From DASVXQ01 sp040414855 (GTDB taxonomy: Bacteria > Actinomycetota > CALGFH01): DNA of 13,486 nucleotides. The stretch is from assembly GCA_040414855.1 (NCBI GenBank), contig JBEDUQ010000429.1, positions 1 through 13,486 of the forward strand, in the 5' to 3' direction. Positions 7,044-13,152 of the stretch are shown in pieces. The notes under the pieces are model-generated. The model made no database searches and was not told the DNA's origin. It saw only the letters and a list, made by a program, of their open reading frames with translations. A program made the position numbers and the translations under genes. Numbering within the stretch: the first letter of the stretch is position 1; every line of letters starts with the position of its first letter.

Positions 7044-8393
7044 TCACGGCAGGAAGCTGAAGCCCTCGTAGTGGATCCGAGCGCGGGGAACGCCGCGGGC
7101 CCGAAGCTGCCCGGTGAGGTCGCCGATCATGACGGGCGGACCACAGATCAGGATGTCCTTGTCGGAGAGGTTCCGGCTCGCCGCCTCGATGTCGTCGGCG
7201 CTCAGCTGGCCCAGGGAGGCCTTCCTGATGGGAATGACCCGGAGGCCTGGGTTCCGGTCGGCCAGCTGGAAGAGCTCGTTCAGGAAGTAGGCCTGCTCGG
7301 CCGCCAGCGTGCAGTAGTACAGGTCGATCTGGTGGCCAGTGCCGTCGAGGCTTCTGGCCATGCTGAGGAATGGCGTGATGCCGATGCCGCCGGCGATCCA
7401 GACCTGCCGCGGGTTGGTGAGGGCGAGGTGGGAGAAGGTTCCGTACGGGCCCTCCAGCTCGGCCGACCCTCCCGGCGGCAGGTCCATGAGCGCCCTGGTG
7501 TGGTCCCCGAGGGCCTTCACCACCAGTCGCACGGTCGCCTCGTCCGGCGCCGAGGTGATCGAGAACGGGTGGGCCTCGCCTGGAAGCTCCGCGAACCGCA
7601 CGAACACGAACTGACCCGGCCGGAAGCGGAGCCGGCCGCCTTCCCGGGCCAGGACGATCTCGACCGCGTCCTCGGCCAGTCGGTTCACCCCCTCGACGCG
7701 GTACCGGTGCCGGCGCGTCAGCAGCCTTGCGAGCAAGGACCGGCGAGCGAACGCCCCGACGGCGAGGGCGGTGAGCAGGGCGAGGTAGACGGTGAGGGGC
7801 CGAGAGCTCGCCTTGGTGCCCGGGACGACGAACACGTGCACGCTGGCGACCAGGAACACGATGGCGATGGACCGCTGCACGCGGACAAAGGTCTCGTGCC
7901 GCATGCGGGCGAACATGGTGAGGGCGAGCCCGGCGAGCAACCCGGCAAGCGCGACCACCCCGACGAAGATCCTCCAGCCGGCCGACGGGGTGAACAGCTT
8001 CCATGCGGAGCCCCCGGCGAGCAGCGCCCGGCTGAGCACCAGGAGCAGGGTGTGCAGCGCCACCAGGCTCACCGCGACCAATCCCAGGAAGCGGTGCGCC
8101 CGGTAGGTCCGATCCAGGCCGGCGAACAGCCGCTCGACCACGCGCAGACGACTCCCGAGCACCAGCGCCACGGCGAACGCCGCCGTGCCGACCAGCGCGG
8201 CGATGTTCGCCAGGCTCTTCAGCGCGCTGGCGGGGGTGGCGAACCGCTCCGCCAGCGGATGCGCCAGCACCCAGAGCGGGAGCGGAGCAAGGCAGAGGAC
8301 GGCCAGGGCCATCCAGCCCCGAGACCGCGCGAGCACGACCGGACCACCACCCTCCCAGCACCGTCCCAGCACCGTCCCAGCGTCGCGGATCAC
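7044..8393 (-). CDS. Membrane flavo-haem oxidoreductase (ferric reductase/NOX-like)
   Basis: The 449-residue outermost frame has about six membrane segments (roughly residues 28-47, 60-80, 103-123, 141-162, 174-190, 199-214), then a ferredoxin-reductase-type FAD/NAD(P)H module. The FAD site is HPFSIT (275-280), the NAD(P)H site GGIGITPF (335-342), with a late ICGPP (416-420). Such proteins pass electrons from cytoplasmic NAD(P)H through FAD and membrane haem to iron, oxygen or another acceptor. His100 and His114 form a clear haem-ligand pair. In the second pair only His186 is obvious; the expected partner position is Gln173. The GTG at 8393 lacks an SD site, and an 11-bp non-frame-preserving repeat covers codons 4-13, so the true start may be GTG 8336 or ATG 8312, which keeps all membrane segments. 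The neighbours do not reveal the electron acceptor. Confidence 0.88.
   Translation of the reverse strand: MIRDAGTVLGRCWEGGGPVVLARSRGWMALAVLCLAPLPLWVLAHPLAERFATPASALKSLANIAALVGTAAFAVALVLGSRLRVVERLFAGLDRTYRAHRFLGLVAVSLVALHTLLLVLSRALLAGGSAWKLFTPSAGWRIFVGVVALAGLLAGLALTMFARMRHETFVRVQRSIAIVFLVASVHVFVVPGTKASSRPLTVYLALLTALAVGAFARRSLLARLLTRRHRYRVEGVNRLAEDAVEIVLAREGGRLRFRPGQFVFVRFAELPGEAHPFSITSAPDEATVRLVVKALGDHTRALMDLPPGGSAELEGPYGTFSHLALTNPRQVWIAGGIGITPFLSMARSLDGTGHQIDLYYCTLAAEQAYFLNELFQLADRNPGLRVIPIRKASLGQLSADDIEAASRNLSDKDILICGPPVMIGDLTGQLRARGVPRARIHYEGFSFLP
8354..8382. repeat. 11-bp tandem repeat near the oxidoreductase start
   Basis: CCCAGCACCGT occurs at 8354-8364 and 8365-8375, with a partial third copy (CCCAGCG) at 8376-8382. 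The unit is not a multiple of three yet lies inside the longest version of the oxidoreductase frame. This argues that the region is really untranslated leader. Confidence 0.85.
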
Positions 8394-8450
8394 GCGCCAG
8401 TGTCGCCGGCCTCCGTTCCGACAGCGTTACGGGACAGCCCAGCCTTCCAA

Positions 8451-8474
8451 GGGATCAGAGGCGGGATCAGAGGC
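8451..8474. repeat. 12-bp tandem duplication in an intergenic gap
   Basis: GGGATCAGAGGC occurs twice in perfect tandem (8451-8462 and 8463-8474), followed by a short ATCAGG echo. It sits in the 113-bp gap between the ligase stop and the oxidoreductase start, the probable promoter and leader region of the latter. Confidence 0.85.
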
Positions 8475-8492
8475 ATCAGGCCGCCCGCGAAA

Positions 8493-8505
8493 CCGGATCG
8501 TCCGG
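8493..8505 (-). terminator. Hairpin just after the DNA ligase gene
   Basis: CCGGA (8493-8497) and TCCGG (8501-8505) form a 5-bp stem with a 3-nt loop immediately beyond the ligase stop codon. Read on the minus strand it is followed by TTT. It is small, but its placement fits a terminator separating the ligase from the oxidoreductase downstream. Confidence 0.35.
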
Positions 8506-8506
8506 G

Positions 8507-9586
8507 TCAGGACCCTCGGGTCGCCAGGACGTCGGCGAGGTCGTAGCTGACCGTCTCCTCGAGCTGGGCGTAGGTGCACGAGCGGGGGTCGCGGTCGTCT
8601 CGCCAGCGCAGGAACTGGGCGGTATGGCGGAAGCGGCGGCCCTCGAGGTGATCGTAGCGGACCTCCACGACCCGCTCGGGCCGCAACGGCACGAACGACA
8701 ACTCCTTGCCAGGGTTCCAGCGGCTGGTCTCCGATCCCCGCCAGGTGCCGCCGACGGCCTCCAGATGCCGGGCCCAGTCCCAGGGATGCCCATCGAAGCT
8801 GGTCACCAGCGGTTGCAGTTCGACCAGCAGCTCCCGGCGCCGGGCCATCGGGAACGCGCCGACCACGCCGACGCTGGCCAGCTCGCCCTCGTCGGTGTAC
8901 AGCCCGAGCAGCAGCGAGCCGATCGCGTCCGGCCCGCTCTTGTGGAGCCGGTAGCCGCCGACCACACAGTCGGCGGTGCGAACGTGCTTGACCTTCAGCC
9001 ACCCCCGCCGGTCCGGCTCGTAGATCGAATCAAGAGCCTTGGCGACCACGCCGTCCAGCCCGGCTCCCTCGAACCGCCCGAGCCACTCGGCGGCCAGGTC
9101 GCGGTCGGTGGTTGCCGGGGTCAGGTGGACCGGCGGCTCCGCGTGGGCGAGCGCCTGCTCGAGCGCCGCGCGGCGCCGGGTGAACGGTTGGCTGGTGTAG
9201 TCCACGTCGTCCAGGACGAGCAGGTCGAAGGCGACCAGGCGGGCCGGGGTCTGGCCGGCCAGCAGCCGCACGCGGCTGGCGGCGGGGTGGATGCGCAGCA
9301 GCAGCGCGTCGAAGTCCAGCCGCCGGCCGTCCTGGCCGGGGACCACGATCTCGCCGTCGATCACGCACCGGCTGGGCAGGTTCGCGCTGATCGCCTCGAC
9401 CAGCTCGGGAAAGTAGCGGGTCAGCGGCCGCTCCTTGCGGCTGCCGAGCTCGACCTGGTCGCCGTCGCGGAACACGATCGTGCGGAACCCGTCCCACTTC
9501 GGCTCGAAGCTGTAGGGTCCGTCGGGTAGTTGGCCGGTCGGCTTGGCCAGCATCGGCGCGACCGGCGGCATCACCAGCAGGTCCAT
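8507..9586 (-). CDS. ligC: ATP-dependent DNA ligase, LigC-like
   Basis: The 359-residue length and order match the LigC class of small bacterial ATP-dependent ligases. Motif I is KWDGFR with Lys30 as the residue that becomes adenylylated. IDGEIV (76-81) and AFDLLVLD (119-126) follow, then motif IV (EGAGLDGVVAK, 173-183) and motif V (WLKVK, 196-200). The C-terminal OB domain runs from about residue 205 and ends with VVEVRYDHLEGRRFRHTAQF (307-326). The enzyme seals DNA nicks using ATP and is known in mycobacteria as a backup ligase for end-joining and excision repair. There is no nuclease or polymerase domain, so it is not LigD, and no ku gene lies in this window. ATG 9586 gives the usual N-terminus (MDLLVMPPVAPMLAKP) although no strong SD site precedes it. 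It is probably transcribed alone. Confidence 0.93.
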   Translation of the reverse strand: MDLLVMPPVAPMLAKPTGQLPDGPYSFEPKWDGFRTIVFRDGDQVELGSRKERPLTRYFPELVEAISANLPSRCVIDGEIVVPGQDGRRLDFDALLLRIHPAASRVRLLAGQTPARLVAFDLLVLDDVDYTSQPFTRRRAALEQALAHAEPPVHLTPATTDRDLAAEWLGRFEGAGLDGVVAKALDSIYEPDRRGWLKVKHVRTADCVVGGYRLHKSGPDAIGSLLLGLYTDEGELASVGVVGAFPMARRRELLVELQPLVTSFDGHPWDWARHLEAVGGTWRGSETSRWNPGKELSFVPLRPERVVEVRYDHLEGRRFRHTAQFLRWRDDRDPRSCTYAQLEETVSYDLADVLATRGS

Positions 9587-9620
9587 GCACCCAGTATCGG
9601 CGCTCCCGCCAGGGGCGGTC

Positions 9621-9640
9621 CTCTTCTCGTCTCTTCTCGT
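9621..9640. repeat. 10-bp tandem duplication between ligase and secreted-protein genes
   Basis: CTCTTCTCGT occurs twice in perfect tandem within the 66-bp gap between the ligase start codon and the stop codon of the secreted protein gene. It lies about 35-55 bp upstream of the ligase ATG, so it may overlap that gene's promoter. Confidence 0.85.
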
Positions 9641-9652
9641 CGCCGACGCGGT

Positions 9653-11818
9653 CTACGAAATGGTCAGCTTCACGGTGGGTGAGGTGCCGGCAACGTGGTC
9701 AGCGTCCGCCGCCCGATACACACGCAGCTGGCGAGTGCCCTTCGAGCCAGGCTTGTAGCTGAAGGAGTACGTGCTCGTACTCGTCAGCGTCGCCGTCTTC
9801 GCCGTGTGCCACGCTCCCGAGTAGTACCACTGGAGGACCACCGGCTTTCCGTGGTGGTTCGGCCAGACCGTTCCCCTGATCGTCACGGTCTGGCCGAGCT
9901 TGATCGAGCTGGCGCTGAGTACCGCGGAGACCTTCTGGCGTACGTTGACGCGTACCGCGGCGCTGGCCGCCGCCGCATACGCTGACGTCGCGTCCGAGAC
10001 GAGTCGGTATTCCCGGTTCGCCGTAGGCTTGACCGACGTCGACACCGTCCCGGTGGATGAGGTCGTGAGGGTGCTCGCGGTGGTCCAGGTCGTCGAACCC
10101 GGGGACCGCGACTGGAGCCGTGTCGTAAGTCCCGCGAGCGGGACGCCGTTGAGGTCGGTGAGCACTCCCTTGACCGACACGCTGGCGCCGTAGGTGATCG
10201 TGGTGGGGGACACGGTGATCTTCTGCCGCGCCGGGACCGGGAGATTGACGACGCGGGCACGGCTGACGTTGCCCGTGCTGTCGTAAGTGAACACCGCGAA
10301 CGCGTACGGGCTGCTGGCGCTCAGCCCAGAGACGTCCACCGACGTGCCGGTCCCGGTGTATGCGAGCTGACCTACCGTGGCGAGGCCGGGCGCCTGCGAG
10401 CCGGACAGATAGCGGACCACCGTGCCGGCGTAATCGCCGTCGGACGGGTTGGCCCACGAGAGGTGCGCGGACGTGCTGGTGGAGCGGGCGGCGGTGACCC
10501 CCGTTGCCTGCGCCGGCGGCGTGACGTCGGCCCGCGCGCGGTAGCGAAGCCGGCCATGCAGCGCGGGGGTCGCTCCCTCGCAGTGCTGCTCGAAGCTCAC
10601 ATCGAGCCGGTCGAGCGCGCCGTTCGTGGAGGAGAAGCCGATCTGATCGACGGTGAAGCTGCCCACGAGGGTGTTGCAGCCACGGCCGTTGCCGCTCACG
10701 TCCATCCCGGCGCCGGAACCGCTGAACGGGTAGCGGTGCGCGTCCTTGTAGGTCGTGCCAGCCGCCAGGACGTCCCCCTGCGCCGGCGCGAACGTCGCTC
10801 CCCACCAGTCACCGTTGGCCGCGTCGACTCCGCCGGATGCGTACTGTGCTGAGCCGCTGTACGCGACGGTGTCGACCGCGCTGGTGTACCACCAACTCCG
10901 GCCTTGGCCGATGTAGTCGCCGGGGTCGCTTGTCATCTGCCAGTCGGTGACTCCCGGGAGACCGTATCCGTCGAGTCCGACCTGGAAGGTGGTCGCGTCG
11001 GTCGTGACGCGAAGGGCCGCGGCACGCGGGCCCGGGGACTTGGGGGCGAATCGCACGTATACCAGGCAGGCGTCGCCGTCGACCAGAATCTGTCCCGTGC
11101 ATCCGTCCGAGCGGACGCTGAAGTCCTGGGGATGCGCGCCGGCGAGCGTTACACCGGAAACGCCCACGGCCGAGGCGCCAATCTGCCGCACCCGCACCGG
11201 CACCGCCTCACCCTGAGCCCCCGGGTGGATCTCCGGCCAGCGCACCGCATCCGGCTCGACGTCCCCCGCGCCGACGGTCATCCCAATCCGGACCTCACCA
11301 AAGAGCGCACGGGTCCCGCCCTCACAATGCTCCTCATAGATCAGCCACAAGCGTTGCAGGGTGCCGGTCGTCGACCAGGCGATGTCGCGCACCTCGAAAT
11401 TGCCGGCGACCTGGTTGCATCCGCGGCCCTCGCCGCTGATGTCCAGGCCGGGTCGGCCTGACGACTGGAAGCCCGCCCGCTGCGCGTCCGGGTACCAGCC
11501 GGCAGCGAGCGCACGCCCGCTGGGAGCCTCGAACCTGAAGCTGAAGGACTCGCCGTAGGTTCCACCGCTGGCTTGCAGATCGACGATCCCGGAGGAGGCG
11601 GCGACCTGCAACGTACCGTTCGCGTCGTCGAAGAAGCGCTCGGTGCCCCCGCCGACCCAGTCGCCGCGCTCACTTACCATCGTGGCCGACCACGGCCCGG
11701 TGAACGTCGCCGCATGCGCGGAAACGTTGAGGAGCAGGTTGACGAACAGAAGGCCAGCGACCAAGGCCAGGACGGTGCTAATCGTCCAGACGATACGGCG
11801 CCGATTGACCCAGCTCAT
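9653..11818 (-). CDS. Secreted multidomain surface protein with a duplicated two-Cys module
   Basis: This 721-residue protein has an N-terminal signal peptide: NRRR, a hydrophobic core at about 9-32, and a likely cut after SAHA (residue 36). Six regions follow: module A (38-179); a choice-of-anchor-D/ASPM-like domain (about 185-287) with Cys240 and Cys251; module B (293-428), a divergent copy of module A; a fibronectin type III domain (about 433-520) with PYAFAVFTYDSTGNVS; and two bacterial Ig-like domains (about 533-627 and 629-721). Modules A and B share GRGCN and HCEG, whose cysteines (134/165 and 381/413) probably form a disulfide. No enzymatic motif, LPXTG sorting signal or C-terminal membrane anchor is visible, so the protein is released or held non-covalently. 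Binding or adhesion is inferred from domain type. The ATG at 11818 has GAGGG 8 nt upstream. Confidence 0.88.
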   Translation of the reverse strand: MSWVNRRRIVWTISTVLALVAGLLFVNLLLNVSAHAATFTGPWSATMVSERGDWVGGGTERFFDDANGTLQVAASSGIVDLQASGGTYGESFSFRFEAPSGRALAAGWYPDAQRAGFQSSGRPGLDISGEGRGCNQVAGNFEVRDIAWSTTGTLQRLWLIYEEHCEGGTRALFGEVRIGMTVGAGDVEPDAVRWPEIHPGAQGEAVPVRVRQIGASAVGVSGVTLAGAHPQDFSVRSDGCTGQILVDGDACLVYVRFAPKSPGPRAAALRVTTDATTFQVGLDGYGLPGVTDWQMTSDPGDYIGQGRSWWYTSAVDTVAYSGSAQYASGGVDAANGDWWGATFAPAQGDVLAAGTTYKDAHRYPFSGSGAGMDVSGNGRGCNTLVGSFTVDQIGFSSTNGALDRLDVSFEQHCEGATPALHGRLRYRARADVTPPAQATGVTAARSTSTSAHLSWANPSDGDYAGTVVRYLSGSQAPGLATVGQLAYTGTGTSVDVSGLSASSPYAFAVFTYDSTGNVSRARVVNLPVPARQKITVSPTTITYGASVSVKGVLTDLNGVPLAGLTTRLQSRSPGSTTWTTASTLTTSSTGTVSTSVKPTANREYRLVSDATSAYAAAASAAVRVNVRQKVSAVLSASSIKLGQTVTIRGTVWPNHHGKPVVLQWYYSGAWHTAKTATLTSTSTYSFSYKPGSKGTRQLRVYRAADADHVAGTSPTVKLTIS

Positions 11819-12040
11819 GGACAGATCCCTCGCCTCACACGTGAGCGGTTGGATTCGCGGGCAGCGGATTACTCACGAACGGATCGTTTCGAGCGCTTCA
11901 ATCGCGCCAATCGCTGCATCGACTCAGGCCGGTTATCGGCTCCTGGGAGCGGGAACCTAGCACAACTGGCTATGCCGGCCTAATTGGGCACTCCGACGCA
12001 TCTCAGGCTGCGGAATTGAGGCGGAGCACGCCGGGCGAGA
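11819..12040. other. Gene-free spacer upstream of the secreted protein gene
   Basis: I see no credible gene in these 222 bp. They should hold the promoter of the secreted protein and the transcription end of the nucleotidyltransferase. On the minus strand an extended -10-like TGCTAGGTT occurs (TAGGTT at 11954-11959), but its -35 is poor. It overlaps an imperfect dyad (GGTT 11931-11934, GCTCC 11939-11943, GGAGC 11946-11950, AACC 11954-11957), a possible operator. A second near-palindrome (CGAACGGATCGTTTCG) lies at about 11876-11891. Confidence 0.4.
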
Positions 12041-12580
12041 CTATTGGAACGGCAGGTAGTCGTCGGGGACCGGGATGCTGAACCGTCGGCAGAGCGCGGA
12101 GACGTCGGCCCAGTCGGTGGCGTCGACGTCGTAGCCGGTATGGAACTTCACCAGCCATTCCGGGGTGATGGAGGCCACTGGACGACCGTTGACGACGCCC
12201 GTCCCGGTCAGCGCCGGCGCGGGATAGCGCTCGCCGTTCTCTGGCGGCCCATAGATGCCGTCTCCCAGCGCATCGAGCACGATGACGTGAAGGTCGACCT
12301 CGTGTCCGTGGTCGTCGCCCAGGACGAAGTTCCAGGCACGGGTGTCGTCGCGGGGGACCGGCACGTATCCGTGCTCCCGCAGGGCGGCGACCGCCACTGG
12401 CAGGTCGCGTTCCTCGATGACGATGTCGAGGTCGCCGTGACGTCTGGTCTGGGAGCCCAGACAGGCGTCGACCGCCCAGCCGCCGTCCAGCCAGACGCGG
12501 ATGCCGCGAGCGTCCAGCAGGCGCAAGACGCGGCAAACGTCGTCGGCTGTCATCTCTGGTGGCTGGGCGGTGCCCGCCAT
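12041..12580 (-). CDS. Nucleotidyltransferase, lincosamide/aminoglycoside-resistance type
   Basis: The 179-residue protein has the short pol-beta-type nucleotidyltransferase fold. It carries VWLDGGWAVD (29-38), RHGDLDI (47-53) with the metal-binding pair Asp50/Asp52, a third acidic residue Asp96 in EVDLH, and a late KFHTGYD (145-151). The same set and order (WLDGGW, HRDIDI, LDIH, FHSGYD) is found in the lincosamide nucleotidyltransferase LnuA/LinA; the related ANT(2'') group is an alternative. Such enzymes transfer AMP to a hydroxyl of the antibiotic. Substrate specificity cannot be read here, and many environmental homologues are of unknown activity. ATG 12580 is preceded by GGAGGGAGG, a strong SD region. 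The gene follows the MarR regulator by 39 bp on the same strand, probably one operon, which would make expression inducible. Confidence 0.82.
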   Translation of the reverse strand: MAGTAQPPEMTADDVCRVLRLLDARGIRVWLDGGWAVDACLGSQTRRHGDLDIVIEERDLPVAVAALREHGYVPVPRDDTRAWNFVLGDDHGHEVDLHVIVLDALGDGIYGPPENGERYPAPALTGTGVVNGRPVASITPEWLVKFHTGYDVDATDWADVSALCRRFSIPVPDDYLPFQ

Positions 12581-12619
12581 GAACCTCCCTCCGTCGCCCG
12601 ACAGTGGTCGGGCCGCTGG

Positions 12620-13093
12620 TCAGGCCGCGGGGGCGCCCTCCAGGTTGGCGGTCATGCGCTGGAGGACCTCCACGGTCGCCACGTACTCCTCCTTTGCGAC
12701 GCCGTCGACGAGCCGGCGCCGGGTGAGGCTGACCTGCTCGGCGATCCGGGCGCGGGTGGCCTCGCCGTCGGCGGTGAGCGCGTAGTGGCCCTGGTCGCTG
12801 ACGACCGTCCCGCTGCGCTCGAGGTCGCTCAGGACCTCGTCCAGTGTGATCGCACCCTGACCCCAGAACGGGCGTAGCGCCTCAGCCAGCGCGTCCGCGT
12901 CGCACGGCCCATTGTGGAGGAGGTTGATGGTCTGCCAGTGCCGGCGCGTGAGACCGTCGGCGGCGAGCGTGGAGTCCAAGGCGCCATCGATCGCACGGTC
13001 CAAGCGCTTGAGCCAGTATCCGATCGGATAACCGCTGGGTCCCGCGGTCGACGGGCCGCCCAACGAGTATCCGGTGGTTCTCTCGGTCGTCAT
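12620..13093 (-). CDS. MarR family transcriptional regulator
   Basis: From ATG 13093 the protein has 157 residues. The N-terminal dimerisation helix (YPIGYWLKRLDRAIDGAL, 22-39) is followed by a winged-helix region at about 48-113, including LTRRHWQTINLLH (48-60), ITLDEVLSDLERSGTVVSD (82-100) and the wing with YALTADGE (104-111). A C-terminal helix pair completes the fold. Start 13093 is chosen over the upstream in-frame ATG at 13120 because AGGAGGT (minus strand, 13097-13103) lies just before it and the longer version would read through the regulatory palindrome. MarR proteins usually repress their own operon and release DNA on binding phenolic or drug-like ligands. Its operon partner is the nucleotidyltransferase, and it is divergent from another MarR-like gene. 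Confidence 0.88.
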   Translation of the reverse strand: MTTERTTGYSLGGPSTAGPSGYPIGYWLKRLDRAIDGALDSTLAADGLTRRHWQTINLLHNGPCDADALAEALRPFWGQGAITLDEVLSDLERSGTVVSDQGHYALTADGEATRARIAEQVSLTRRRLVDGVAKEEYVATVEVLQRMTANLEGAPAA

Positions 13094-13152
13094 CGGACCT
13101 CCTAACATGTAATCTAGCAACTAGTTGTCAAAGAGTATGCATTGGAGACATC
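13094..13152. promoter_or_regulatory. Divergent MarR/MarR regulatory region with a perfect palindrome
   Basis: This 59-bp AT-rich gap separates two divergent regulator genes. It holds the perfect 10-bp palindrome CAACTAGTTG (13118-13127), flanked by a second CTAG (13114-13117) and an ACATGT palindrome (13105-13110). On the minus strand a perfect TTGACA -35 hexamer (13126-13131) overlaps the palindrome, although no good -10 lies 16-18 nt away. Binding of one or both MarR proteins here is the obvious inference. Confidence 0.55.

Noticed and set aside
6559..8361. A 600-codon minus-strand frame overlapping the oxidoreductase gene in another register
   Set aside because: It is an alternate-frame shadow, Arg/Pro/Gly/Ala-rich, that also runs into the lipoprotein gene. 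The oxidoreductase frame alone carries recognisable motifs.
7071..8546. A 491-codon plus-strand open frame opposite the oxidoreductase gene
   Set aside because: The product is rich in Gln, Glu, Gly and Arg, without domains, and is an antisense shadow of a gene with clear FAD and NAD motifs.
8624..9529. A 301-codon plus-strand frame opposite the ligase gene
   Set aside because: It lies entirely antisense to LigC, has no recognisable domain and shows the Val/Gln/Gly/Arg bias typical of antisense frames.
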